DNA from: JBBIRW01 sp037441565
GTDB taxonomy: Bacteria; Desulfobacterota; JBBIRW01
Direction of reading: 5' to 3'
Assembly: GCA_037441565.1 (NCBI GenBank)
Contig: JBBIRW010000006.1
Location: forward strand, 88,031-152,030
DNA: 64,000 nt
Part shown: one piece after another, positions 1 to 7,949 of the stretch
Layout of the letters: each line of letters starts with the position of its first letter
Numbering within the stretch: position 1 is the stretch's first letter
Position numbers and translations under genes: made by a program
The notes under the pieces: model-generated
The model's database searches: none
What the model was told of the DNA's origin: nothing
What the model saw: the letters and a program-made list of their open reading frames with translations, nothing else

Positions 1-939
1 ATCCCTTTTTACTTTTTGGCCATTAAAGACCTTTTTCCCCCAGATTCTTGCATAGAGAAGTTTTTCAAGGAAATCCTTATGGATGGATCGCGCAACATCC
101 TCTACCGTACTGTTCTTATTGAGGATAAGGGGTTGATCCATTCTGGGCTTTTTCCCTGGGGATTTTGTATATACCCTGATTATATCCAGTATACTGAAGA
201 GGTGTCTCTTCAAATCTTCAAGTCCGATCCCCTTCTTTGCGGAGATCGTAAGACAATGGATATTTTCGTTCCCGAGACTGACAAAGGTATCCAATATCTC
301 TGATGGGATGTTTTCATCTACCTTGTTTCCCGCAAAAATTGCCCTTTTTATAATCAGGCCCTCCGAGGAACCTTCATCGCACACCCCCTTGATCCCTATC
401 TTCCAGTTTCTGAGTTCCTCAATTATTATCCCCTGCTGTGTCTTTATATCCTCCGTAAGATCAATGATGATACAGAGGGCATCTGCATATCGCAGCTGGG
501 CTGAAAGAGCACCCTCCGTACCCTCAAACATAAGTGGAGGGGTGTCTATGAGCTGGATCATGATGTTTTCATATGGCATCATGCCTGCAAGGGATGATCT
601 TGTTGAAAATGGGTAATCAGCAATAACAGGTTTTGCATTTGTAAGTCTTGAAATCAGTGTAGATTTTCCGCAATTTGGAAGTCCAACAAGGGCTATCTGA
701 CCAGCACCTTCCTTCTTGATAAGGGTGCTGAACCCCCTTCTGGCACCTGTTGATCTTGATCTTTCTTCCTCAAGTCTTGCGATTTTTCTCTTGAGCTGCG
801 CCTGGAGTTTTTCTGTTCCCTTATGTTTAGGCATTATTGCAAGCATCTTTTCAAGGGCGCTTATCTTCACCTCAATGCTCTTCGCCTCCCTGAATCTTCT
901 CTCAGCCTCGAAGTACTGTGGAGGGAGATTGGCAGGCAT
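1..939 (-). CDS. Obg/DRG-family GTPase with C-terminal TGS domain (3' end cut by window)
   Basis: Translating the minus strand from the ATG at 939 gives an open frame running off the window at base 1 (313 codons, no stop). The N-terminus is a helical region of about 85 residues, followed by a G domain with the P-loop LVGLPNCGKSTLISRLTNAK, a G3 motif DTPP and a G4-like motif NKVD. The visible C-terminus (VFNGQKVKRD) matches the start of the last strand of a TGS domain, so only some 15-20 residues should be missing. COG1163-type GTPases of this architecture are thought to act with ribosomes or RNA. The substrate cannot be read from the sequence. The start lies two bases after the stop of the DUF72 gene, so the two are probably co-transcribed. 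Confidence 0.85.
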   Translation of the reverse strand, partial: MPANLPPQYFEAERRFREAKSIEVKISALEKMLAIMPKHKGTEKLQAQLKRKIARLEEERSRSTGARRGFSTLIKKEGAGQIALVGLPNCGKSTLISRLTNAKPVIADYPFSTRSSLAGMMPYENIMIQLIDTPPLMFEGTEGALSAQLRYADALCIIIDLTEDIKTQQGIIIEELRNWKIGIKGVCDEGSSEGLIIKRAIFAGNKVDENIPSEILDTFVSLGNENIHCLTISAKKGIGLEDLKRHLFSILDIIRVYTKSPGKKPRMDQPLILNKNSTVEDVARSIHKDFLEKLLYARIWGKKVFNGQKVKRD

Positions 940-940
940 A

Positions 941-1696
941 TCAACAATCCTCCAGCATTTTCTTTAAAGAGAGAGCATTTTTTACTGCATAGCCCATAGC
1001 ATCATTATTAAAATATATATAAGTGTCTATCCCTTTGTGAAGCCACATCATTATCTTTTCTGCCATCATTTCAAGTTCTTTCTGAGAATAAGATGATGCA
1101 TATAGGGATCTTCCCGAAACACCATGTCTCCTGACATACATAAAGGGAAAAGGCAGATCACTTATATCAGGAAGATCTGGATAATCTGAAACACATATCG
1201 ACATCCCGTTCTTCTTCACAATATCAATTATATCATCCCTGAATGCTGATCTATTTCTGAATTCAAAAACAGATTTTAATCCGAAAGGCCTCAGTTGTTC
1301 AATGAAGTTCTTCAGTCTCTCATGATCTACTTTCATTGAGGGTGGAAGTTGCCACAGGATGGGACCGAGCTTATCCCCAAGTAAGATAGCCCTCTTGATA
1401 AAGGCTTTGAGTGAATCTTCTGTTGACTTGAGCTTTTTCACATGAGTAATGAATCTGCTTCCTTTTAAAGAAAATATGAAGTCTGAAGGTGTTTTATCGC
1501 GCCATGTTATAAAGGTATGCGGGGACGGTATTCGGTAAAAGGTAACGTTTAATTCAACAGTGGAGAAGAACCCTGTATAATATTCGAGCAGATTCCTGGA
1601 TGAAATCCCTGGTGGATAGAAGATGCCATTTTTCCAGTGGTTATAATTGTAACCGCTGGTACCAATAAAGATTTTTCCCTTCCTCGGTGAATCCAT
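941..1696 (-). CDS. DUF72 (YecE-like) protein
   Basis: About 251 residues, close to the usual size of the DUF72 family, which has a TIM-barrel-like fold and unknown biochemistry. The N-terminal IGTSGYNYNHWKNGIFYPPG is the family signature, and the conserved FEFRNRSAF and YVRRHG blocks follow. An in-frame TTG lies six bases upstream, but the ATG at 1696 has a GGGAA-type ribosome-binding site at good spacing. It precedes the TGS GTPase on the same strand and is divergent from the GNAT gene. Some family members lie near sugar or DNA-repair genes. Nothing here points to a specific role. Confidence 0.8.
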   Translation of the reverse strand: MDSPRKGKIFIGTSGYNYNHWKNGIFYPPGISSRNLLEYYTGFFSTVELNVTFYRIPSPHTFITWRDKTPSDFIFSLKGSRFITHVKKLKSTEDSLKAFIKRAILLGDKLGPILWQLPPSMKVDHERLKNFIEQLRPFGLKSVFEFRNRSAFRDDIIDIVKKNGMSICVSDYPDLPDISDLPFPFMYVRRHGVSGRSLYASSYSQKELEMMAEKIMMWLHKGIDTYIYFNNDAMGYAVKNALSLKKMLEDC

Positions 1697-1770
1697 TTTC
1701 AATTTTCCCTGCTATACTTTCCTAAATGCAATTTTCCTGATATTTTTAATTACAGGCAAGAGGAGGTAAG

Positions 1771-2292
1771 GTGGAAATCGAAGGTTATCCAAAGGAGATC
1801 TTCCTCAAGAATGGTAAAAGGATAAGGATCAGACTGTTTGTTGAGGGAGACAGGGAAGGGTTGAAGAAATTTTTTTGGGGGCTTTCTGAGCAGGACAGGA
1901 TGTTTCTCAAGGAGGATTTTTCGTCCGATGAGGCACTGGATGAATTAATACATGGTATGAGAACGGGAAGTATTCAGCCTTTAATTGCGGAGATAGATGG
2001 AGAAATTATCGGTTATTCATTGCTTCACAGGTACAGGTTCAGCTGGTTAAGACATATTGGAGAGATAAGGATTGCGGTTACAAAGGCATATAGAAAAAGG
2101 GGGCTGGGGACACACCTTGCGAAGGAGATTTTCTATATGGCTTTAAGGGAAGGGCTTCAGAAGATCATTGCAGAGATGACGGTTGATCAGGTCGATGCTA
2201 TAAGGGTATTTGAAAAATTGGGTTTTCAGAAGGAGGCAGTCCTCAAGAATCATGTAATCGATCTAAGAACAGAAATCGTGACCTGCTCATAA
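1771..2292 (+). CDS. GNAT-family N-acetyltransferase
   Basis: A 173-residue single GNAT domain. The acetyl-CoA pyrophosphate-binding motif A is visible as RIAVTKAYRKRGLGTHLAKE (R-x-x-G-x-G type), and the last helix-strand contains AIRVFEKLGF, which is typical of the family. The start is GTG with AGGAGG four bases upstream. The N-terminal lead resembles ribosomal-protein or small-molecule acetyltransferases, but the substrate is not identifiable. Its stop codon overlaps the ATG of a 25-codon ORF, so it may head a small operon with the next three genes. Confidence 0.82.
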   Translation: MEIEGYPKEIFLKNGKRIRIRLFVEGDREGLKKFFWGLSEQDRMFLKEDFSSDEALDELIHGMRTGSIQPLIAEIDGEIIGYSLLHRYRFSWLRHIGEIRIAVTKAYRKRGLGTHLAKEIFYMALREGLQKIIAEMTVDQVDAIRVFEKLGFQKEAVLKNHVIDLRTEIVTCS

Positions 2293-2369
2293 TGTCGCAG
2301 GATCTCAGTGTTCTCTGGAGAAGGGTTGAGGATCTGATAATTTCTGAAGAGCAGAGGAGTCAGGAATAG
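2292..2369 (+). CDS. possible 25-residue small protein
   Basis: The ATG at 2292 overlaps the GNAT stop by one base (TAATG), and the frame closes with TAG two bases before the next gene. The peptide is charged and probably helical, with a Trp-Arg-Arg core and an acidic/Gln tail. The junctions fit translational coupling, but no family is recognised. It could simply be a short spacer. Confidence 0.3.
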   Translation: MSQDLSVLWRRVEDLIISEEQRSQE

Positions 2370-2371
2370 AG

Positions 2372-2641
2372 ATGAAGTTTTATGAGCTCTTCAATATTTT
2401 TTATCTCCTTGAGGAATACTACAGGATCGACAGATGCAGAAGATGCGAGTGCCTTCATGGAGCACTATGGAGATTAAGGGCGCTTGTTGATTCAGTGGAG
2501 GATGGCGAAAGGAGGGAGTTTCTCCTTGTTTCGATTGATAGGCTTCTTAGTGCTTCAAACCTTAATCCATGTATGGGATGTGAACATTGTGAACCTGCAG
2601 ATCTGATCGCTGTTATGGAAGAGAGAACTGCCAGGCTTTAA
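2372..2641 (+). CDS. small cysteine-rich protein (two CxxC-type clusters)
   Basis: 89 residues. Cysteines occur in two groups, CRRCEC near residue 22 and CMGCEHC near residue 69, a layout suggesting binding of a metal (zinc or Fe-S) at the two ends of a helical core. There is no signal peptide and no recognised family. It is packed between the 25-codon ORF and the DUF4124 gene with essentially no spacing, so co-transcription is likely. Confidence 0.6.
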   Translation: MKFYELFNIFYLLEEYYRIDRCRRCECLHGALWRLRALVDSVEDGERREFLLVSIDRLLSASNLNPCMGCEHCEPADLIAVMEERTARL

Positions 2642-2665
2642 ATGGGTGTTTTTAAAGGGGGACAT

Positions 2666-3295
2666 ATGAAATCATCACTATTAGTGATTCAATCCATTAT
2701 TTTTATGATAATCTCAGTTTTACCCTGCGATGCAAAGATCTATAAATGGGTCGATGATGAGGGTGTGTGGAATTTTACCGATGATTATAACAGGATTCCA
2801 GAGAGATACAGGGATATTGTAAAGGAAGTAGAAAGCACTGAAGAGAGGGAGTATGAAGTCCATTTTGTAATATCAAAAGGTGAAGAAAAGAGAGAAATAC
2901 AGCCTCCAGAGGTCAGGGAGGAGATAAGGGTTCCTGAGGAGGTTACAAGAAAGGCTGCAAGGAAGGCTTACGCACCAGGGGTAGGATGGTTTGTCGAGGA
3001 GATCGATCTTGGTCCGGGGGATGTGGTTTCGGGCGATATTATCATATACATAGATGGAAAGAGATTCCGTCTCATCAATGAAGAAGGGATTGAGGCAGAT
3101 GAACTTAATTTCAGGGACAGGGAAAATATGAAAAAGGTCTACCTTCCAAAAGTGCTCGGTCCTCCATGGGTTTTATATGGGGGAAAGGTTGAGAAGAGGA
3201 ATGAGTATCAGATACATCCTCGACTTGACAGGAAAAGCGGCTCTGATGTTATGAGGGAATTGATGAAAAATAAGGTATACAGGCATCTCTACTGA
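2666..3295 (+). CDS. exported DUF4124-domain protein
   Basis: I place the start at the ATG at 2666 because AAAGGGGG lies just upstream and it opens directly into a signal peptide (MKSSLLVIQ, hydrophobic core, cleavage after about CDA). An earlier in-frame ATG at 2642 is possible. The mature N-terminus KIYKWVDDEGVWNFTDD is the DUF4124 signature found in many periplasmic proteins of Gram-negative bacteria. The rest (about 209 residues in total) is charged and probably beta-rich. Function is unknown, and export to the periplasm is inferred from the signal peptide. Confidence 0.7.
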   Translation: MKSSLLVIQSIIFMIISVLPCDAKIYKWVDDEGVWNFTDDYNRIPERYRDIVKEVESTEEREYEVHFVISKGEEKREIQPPEVREEIRVPEEVTRKAARKAYAPGVGWFVEEIDLGPGDVVSGDIIIYIDGKRFRLINEEGIEADELNFRDRENMKKVYLPKVLGPPWVLYGGKVEKRNEYQIHPRLDRKSGSDVMRELMKNKVYRHLY

Positions 3296-3298
3296 TTG

Positions 3299-4252
3299 TT
3301 AACTTTTTAGATTGGCACAGTAAAGGGGGGGAAGGCTCATTCTAACCCTTCTTATGTTTTCCGCAACAATCTTTCCTATTCCTGCATATGATTCCCTTGT
3401 AACACCACCTATATGTGGGGTTGTAATAACATTGTATCTGAAAAGTTCATCATCAGGATCAATGGGCTCTTCCCAGAACACATCCAGTGCAGCTCCGGCA
3501 ATTCTACCTTCTCTCAGTGCTGTAAGCAGTCCATCCTTTTCAACAACACCACCCCTTGCTACATTTATGATGAATGAGCCCTGCTTGATGATGGAAAACT
3601 CCCTCTCTCCTATCATGCCTTTCGTTTCAGGGGACATCACGCAACACAGTATGAGATAATCAACCTCTGGAAGTATCTTATGGAGATCCGATGGTGAGCC
3701 GCAGAAGGAGATGCCAAGTTCCTTCCTCCTCTCCTCGGAGGGATTTTTTGTTATCCCAAGTATCCTTACATTGAATGGCTTTAATCTGTAAATAATCTCT
3801 CTTCCTATGTTTCCAAGCCCTACAATCCCTACAGTCTTATTTATGAGTGCACTTCCAACAGGTGTCCCGATCCTCTTCTCTTTTATGGAGATCTGGCATT
3901 GATTGAATTCCCTTCCGAGTGCAATCATGAAGAAGATAACAAGCTCTGCAACGGATTCTGCATTCCCTGTTCCTGTGCTTGGAACATTTGCAACATATAC
4001 ACCCTTTCTTGTTGCAGCATCAATATCTACACCCTCAAGACCAACGCCCCATTGTTGAATGAGTTTAAGTGAATTGCATGCATAGATTATCTCCTGTGTT
4101 ATCCTTGCCATTGCTGGCACAATTACATTGACATCCTGAAGGTATTCCATGATCTTTTCCTTAGGGCAAGAAAGAATTTCCAGCTCAGGGATAAGCTTTT
4201 TAAGTACATCCCTTGCATAACTAAAGCCTTCCTCACAAAAAAGAACCTTCAT
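3299..4252 (-). CDS. D-2-hydroxyacid dehydrogenase (phosphoglycerate dehydrogenase-like)
   Basis: About 317 residues, the size of the NAD-dependent D-isomer 2-hydroxyacid dehydrogenases. The Rossmann motif is GIVGLGNIGREI. The substrate-binding and catalytic region includes NVARGGVVEKDGL (catalytic Arg), the downstream acidic EEP block and the catalytic histidine in TPHIGG. A longer frame starting at 4330 exists, but the added 26 residues look non-homologous and would overlap the divergent hydrolase, so I chose MKVLFCEEGF at 4252. It lacks the ACT domain of full-length SerA. The substrate could be glyoxylate/hydroxypyruvate or phosphoglycerate. Confidence 0.8.
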   Translation of the reverse strand: MKVLFCEEGFSYARDVLKKLIPELEILSCPKEKIMEYLQDVNVIVPAMARITQEIIYACNSLKLIQQWGVGLEGVDIDAATRKGVYVANVPSTGTGNAESVAELVIFFMIALGREFNQCQISIKEKRIGTPVGSALINKTVGIVGLGNIGREIIYRLKPFNVRILGITKNPSEERRKELGISFCGSPSDLHKILPEVDYLILCCVMSPETKGMIGEREFSIIKQGSFIINVARGGVVEKDGLLTALREGRIAGAALDVFWEEPIDPDDELFRYNVITTPHIGGVTRESYAGIGKIVAENIRRVRMSLPPLYCANLKS

Positions 4253-4324
4253 AGGGGATGCCTCAGATAAAAATTTCTTGATCTTTGTGAATACAACCTG
4301 AAAGATATAATGAACGGTTCCATT

Positions 4325-5110
4325 ATGCAATTCTATAATATTGAAAGATTCTCTAAAAGGCTACCGTGGGGATCAGTTTCCTATCTTAAGGCTGGGAAAG
4401 GCATTCCCTTCTTAATCTTCATTCATGGTGCAGGTAACAATGCAGAAGTATGGATGGATGTATTTCCATATCTTAAGGATATCGCCACAGCAATTGCTGT
4501 TGATCTTCCTGGACATGGGTACTCAGCCTATAGATCCATAAATGGGGTGGATGATTACAGTCGGTGCGTTATCGATTTTATAGAGACACTCGGGGTGGAA
4601 AGGCCTGTTCTTGTTGGACATTCAATGGGTGGTGCCATCTCGATAAAAATAGCAGCGCACTACCGAAACCTCAGTGGATTGATCCTTGTGGGAACAGGTG
4701 CACATCTTAAGGTAAATCCCAGGCTCCTTAAAATGCTTGAGGAGGATTTTTCCGGAGCAGTCGATCTCATGGCAAAGTGGTCATTCTTGAAAGATATTTC
4801 AGGAGATCTTATTGAAAAGTCCAGGGAAATGCTTTTTCTTGCAGGGCAGGAGGTCTTACTTCAGGATATGAGGGTATGCGATGGCTACAGCGGTGAGACA
4901 GATCTTGAAAGGATAAAGATCCCCACACTTATTGTCTGCGGAAAGGAAGATGTAATGACACCTGTTTCCCTCTCCATGGAGCTTTATGAAAGGATAAGGG
5001 GATCTAAGATTTCATTGATTGATGGTTCAGGACATATGGTGCAGCTTGAAAAATCAGGTGAGTTGGGAAGGATGATGGTTTCGTTCATAAGGGAATCGAT
5101 CGAGGAATGA
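4325..5110 (+). CDS. alpha/beta-hydrolase fold protein
   Basis: About 261 residues. It shows the oxyanion-hole segment IHGAGNNAEVW, the nucleophile elbow VGHSMGGA (Ser), an acidic residue after CGKEDVMTP and a C-terminal histidine in DGSGHMVQLEK, so the catalytic triad is complete. The family covers esterases, C-C hydrolases and haloperoxidase-like enzymes, and the substrate is not predictable. An in-frame ATG at 4310 is an alternative start, but it lies within a TATAAT sequence. The gene is divergent from the hydroxyacid dehydrogenase. Confidence 0.8.
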   Translation: MQFYNIERFSKRLPWGSVSYLKAGKGIPFLIFIHGAGNNAEVWMDVFPYLKDIATAIAVDLPGHGYSAYRSINGVDDYSRCVIDFIETLGVERPVLVGHSMGGAISIKIAAHYRNLSGLILVGTGAHLKVNPRLLKMLEEDFSGAVDLMAKWSFLKDISGDLIEKSREMLFLAGQEVLLQDMRVCDGYSGETDLERIKIPTLIVCGKEDVMTPVSLSMELYERIRGSKISLIDGSGHMVQLEKSGELGRMMVSFIRESIEE

Positions 5111-5214
5111 TGTGTGCCCTCAAAAGGGGTTAGTCGATTGTTCAGGGTCCTATTATAGTTAAGGTGGCTGAAGTTCTTCAAGGTAGGGGAACGTATAGTT
5201 ATAGAGGGGAAAGT

Positions 5215-5246
5215 AAGGATGGAACTAATCAAGGATGGAACTAATC
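5215..5246 (+). repeat. tandem 16-bp direct duplication
   Basis: AAGGATGGAACTAATC occurs twice back to back in the gap between the hydrolase and the ArsR-rhodanese gene. It may be a slippage duplication. No binding-site role is evident. Confidence 0.6.
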
Positions 5247-5294
5247 AGGGTATTATCTGAAAAATCTGGTATGAAATGAAAATTGGGGAGGATA

Positions 5295-5322
5295 TTGAGT
5301 CCGCCCAATTTTTTTTGATAAT
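5295..5322 (+). promoter_or_regulatory. predicted sigma70-type promoter of the ArsR-rhodanese gene
   Basis: TTGAGT at 5295-5300 and GATAAT at 5317-5322 with 16-bp spacing. The palindromic operator begins six bases after the -10, so repressor binding would cover the start of transcription. Confidence 0.5.
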
Positions 5323-5327
5323 TTAAT

Positions 5328-5347
5328 ATTCAATTGATCAATTGAAT
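5328..5347. promoter_or_regulatory. perfect 20-bp palindrome, probable ArsR-type operator
   Basis: ATTCAATTGATCAATTGAAT is identical to its own reverse complement. It lies between the -10 element and the ATG at 5354 of an ArsR-family gene. ATTC/GAAT half-sites are known for the sulfide/persulfide-sensing ArsR regulators BigR and SqrR, though with a different spacer. Autoregulation is the simplest reading. Confidence 0.65.
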
Positions 5348-5353
5348 TCTTAT

Positions 5354-6016
5354 ATGAATACAGGAATGGATTTTAAGAACAGATTGTTTGAATATTTCGC
5401 AATCGTTGCAAGGGCGCTTTCCAGCCCTAAAAGACTCGAGATCATAGATGTTCTTTGCCATGGCGAGAGAACCGTTGAGACCCTTGCAAAGGAGGTTGCT
5501 ATAACCCTTGCAAATGCATCACGGCATCTTCAGATCCTGAAGGCTTCGCACCTCGTCGAGGCAAGAAGGGAAGGGACCTTTATCTACTACAGGCTTGCCG
5601 ATGATTGCATAAAGGATTTCTGGTTTTCATTAAGGGAACTTGGGAGGAGGAGAATCGCTGAGATTGAACAGCTTATAAATGCATTTTTTAAATCCCGTGA
5701 TGAGCTCGAACCAGTTGATAGAAATGAGCTCCTCGAACGATTGAAAACAGGAAGGGCTATCCTAATTGATGTACGTCCAAAGGAGGAATACCTCTCGGGG
5801 CATATCCCTGGTGCTATTTCTATTCCCATAAAAGAGCTTGAATCCCGTCTTAAAGAGCTTCCATGTGATGTGGAGATTGTTGCATATTGCAGGGGTCCTT
5901 ACTGTGTATTTTCCGTTGAGGCAGTAAATATCCTAAGGAAAAATGGCTTCTCTGCCCGTCGGCTTCGAGAAGGGATTCATGAGTGGAGATCCCTTGGCCT
6001 TCCTCTCGAAAGATAA
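5354..6016 (+). CDS. ArsR-family regulator fused to a rhodanese domain
   Basis: About 220 residues with two domains. Residues about 10-90 form an ArsR/SmtB winged helix (ARALSSPKRLEIIDVL, then ITLANASRHLQILKASHLV with the recognition helix). Residues about 120-218 form a rhodanese domain with DVRPKEEYLSGHIPGAISIP and an active-site loop CRGPYC, which carries a second cysteine that could form a disulfide or polysulfide with the first. Such fusions are plausible sensors of sulfane sulfur. A TTG start at 5342 would lie inside the palindrome, so I favour the ATG at 5354. The following gene is the frameshifted MFS transporter, and this regulator may control it and the oxidase genes. Confidence 0.85.
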   Translation: MNTGMDFKNRLFEYFAIVARALSSPKRLEIIDVLCHGERTVETLAKEVAITLANASRHLQILKASHLVEARREGTFIYYRLADDCIKDFWFSLRELGRRRIAEIEQLINAFFKSRDELEPVDRNELLERLKTGRAILIDVRPKEEYLSGHIPGAISIPIKELESRLKELPCDVEIVAYCRGPYCVFSVEAVNILRKNGFSARRLREGIHEWRSLGLPLER

Positions 6017-6051
6017 AGGATCGGATGGATAATTCAAAAGGTGTGTAAATT

Positions 6052-7291
6052 GTGAAAAGGCCTCTCGTTCTCGGTTTGAAGGAGAATATAGGACAATTTT
6101 CTCCCTCGTTCTTATAAATCTCTTCGTTGGAATGATGGTAGAACTGGAGAGGACCGTTGTGCCCCTCATCGGTGAACAGGAATTCGGACTTGCATCAAAG
6201 ACAGCCATCGTTTCCTTTATTATAAGCTTTGGAATAACTAAAGCGCTCTGCAATTTCTTTGCAGCACGGATCTCAGAAACATGGGGAAGAAAGAAGGTTC
6301 TTCTCCTGAGATGGATAATCGGGATTCCTGTTCCCTTTATAATTATATTTGCAGATAGATGGTTCTGGTTTGATGTGGCAAATGTGCTCCTTGGAATTAA
6401 TCAGGCACTATGCTGGTCAATGACGGTTATTATGAAGGTGGATCTTGTTGGTCCCGCAAGAAGGGGACTTGCCCTTGGTCTCAATGAATTTGCAGGTTAT
6501 ATTGCAGTGGGATTTACAGCATGGATCACAGGTTATATATCATCAGTTTACACATTAAGACCCCATCCTTTTTACATGGGGATTGGTGTTGCATTTGCAG
6601 GATTCATACTCTCCTTCCTCACCCGGGAAACAAAGCCCTATGCCTTACTTGAATCAAAGATTCAGGGCTCTTCATCATCAATAGATCTGAAGAAGCCATC
6701 CACGTGGAGGATCTTTACCCATACCTCCTGGAATGATAAAGCCCTTTTTGCATGCTGCCAGGCAGGGCTTGTTAATAATCTGAATGATGGTATGTCATGG
6801 GGAATATACCCCCTCTTTTTCTCCAGTTTTGAACTTGGTGTGAGTGCAATTGGTGTTATCAAGGCAGTATATCCTGCAACATGGGGAGTGATCCAGGTAT
6901 TAACAGGTCCCCTGAGTGATCGTTTTGGAAGAAAATGGTTGATATCATCAGGAATGATTGTTCAGGCCCTGGGGATCTGGCTAACTGTTTTGATTCTCAA
7001 TATTACTTCTGGATTGCGGGTGCTTTCCTTCAGGGGCTTCGCACAGCAATGGTCTATCCCACACTGCTTGCTGCCATAAGCGATGTTGCCGATCCGGGAT
7101 GGAGGGCAACCTCCATGGGTGTCTACAGGCTCTGGCGTGATTCGGGTTATGCAGTTGGGGCACTGCTTTCAGGAATAATTGCGGATCTCCTCGGGATGGG
7201 ATATGCAATCCATGTAGTTGCCTTAATTACGCTTCTGTCAGGAGTGATTGTTGCATTCTCCATGCCCGAAACACTCAGATTAAGGCGCTAA
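6052..7291 (+). pseudogene. MFS transporter interrupted by two -1 frameshifts
   Basis: The GTG at 6052 opens with VKRPLVLGLKENIGQF, then stops at about 6117. The homologous reading continues in the -1 frame (SLVLINLFVGMMVELERTVV) from about 6100 to about 7010, including the MFS loop motif GRKKVLLL and the second-half copy DRFGRKWLISSG. It then shifts -1 again into FWIAGAFLQGLRTAMVYP and runs to TAA at 7291. Together the pieces cover a full transporter of about 413 residues. Both shifts look like single-base losses, the first in a T run. This is either true decay or sequencing/assembly error. The substrate is unknown. Confidence 0.75.
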
Positions 7292-7414
7292 TGTTGAATT
7301 GGTCATCATAATATTTTGCTTCAATACTCTATATATATGGATGGGAATTAAATTGAGACATTTAAAAGGGTAGAATAGACGTGATTGATTCAGAAAAAGA
7401 ACATTATTATAATT

Positions 7415-7939
7415 ATGCACAAACCCATGCCAGGATCGATTGTACTCTGGATATTTTTGATTGTAGGTATAATCATAATCCTGGTATTCTGGTCAGTTTA
7501 TAGAAAATCAAGGGATGGCTCAAGGCATATAAGTAATCCTGAAAAAATAAGACTCGTCATATTTCTCGGTATCGCTCTGATTTCAGCCATATATACGATC
7601 TTCACTTTACCGAAGAATCCATATTTCAGTTATGCAGAAAAGCTCCCCGATAAAGTTATACTTGTTGAAGCACGGATGTTTAACTGGAATCTTAGTGGAC
7701 CCGTGGATGATATAAGGCCTGGTGATGTAGTTGAGTTTAGAGTAACAAGCAGTGATGTAAATCATGGGTTTGGACTCTATAATCCGGAAGGTATCATTAT
7801 TGCACAGGTTCAGGCTATGCCAGGCTATGAGAACCGTCTCAGGGTGAGGTTTGAAAAACCAGGTAATTATACAATATTATGCATGGAATATTGTGGGGCG
7901 GCCCACTCCTATATGTCTGGAAAAATAAGTGTAAGGTGA
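7415..7939 (+). CDS. coxB: heme-copper oxidase subunit II with CuA site
   Basis: About 174 residues with two N-terminal transmembrane helices and a cupredoxin domain outside the membrane. The CuA ligands are all visible: His in VNHGFG, then C-M-E-Y-C-G-A-A-H-S-Y-M, which gives CxxxC, His and Met. An electron donor such as cytochrome c is therefore expected. The start is uncertain: TTG at 7385 is in frame, and ATG at 7415 gives a cleaner N-terminus, but neither has a clear ribosome-binding site. It is followed 10 bases later by subunit I. It is shorter than typical mitochondrial-type CoxB, as in ba3-like oxidases and CuA-type NO reductases. Confidence 0.85.
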   Translation: MHKPMPGSIVLWIFLIVGIIIILVFWSVYRKSRDGSRHISNPEKIRLVIFLGIALISAIYTIFTLPKNPYFSYAEKLPDKVILVEARMFNWNLSGPVDDIRPGDVVEFRVTSSDVNHGFGLYNPEGIIIAQVQAMPGYENRLRVRFEKPGNYTILCMEYCGAAHSYMSGKISVR

Positions 7940-7949
7940 GATCCCATCC

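Noticed and set aside
5130..5250. Open stretch in the gap before ArsR-rhodanese that reads like a Gly/Tyr-rich protein end
   Set aside because: No start codon, no ribosome-binding site and a tandem repeat inside. Could be a gene remnant but cannot be supported.
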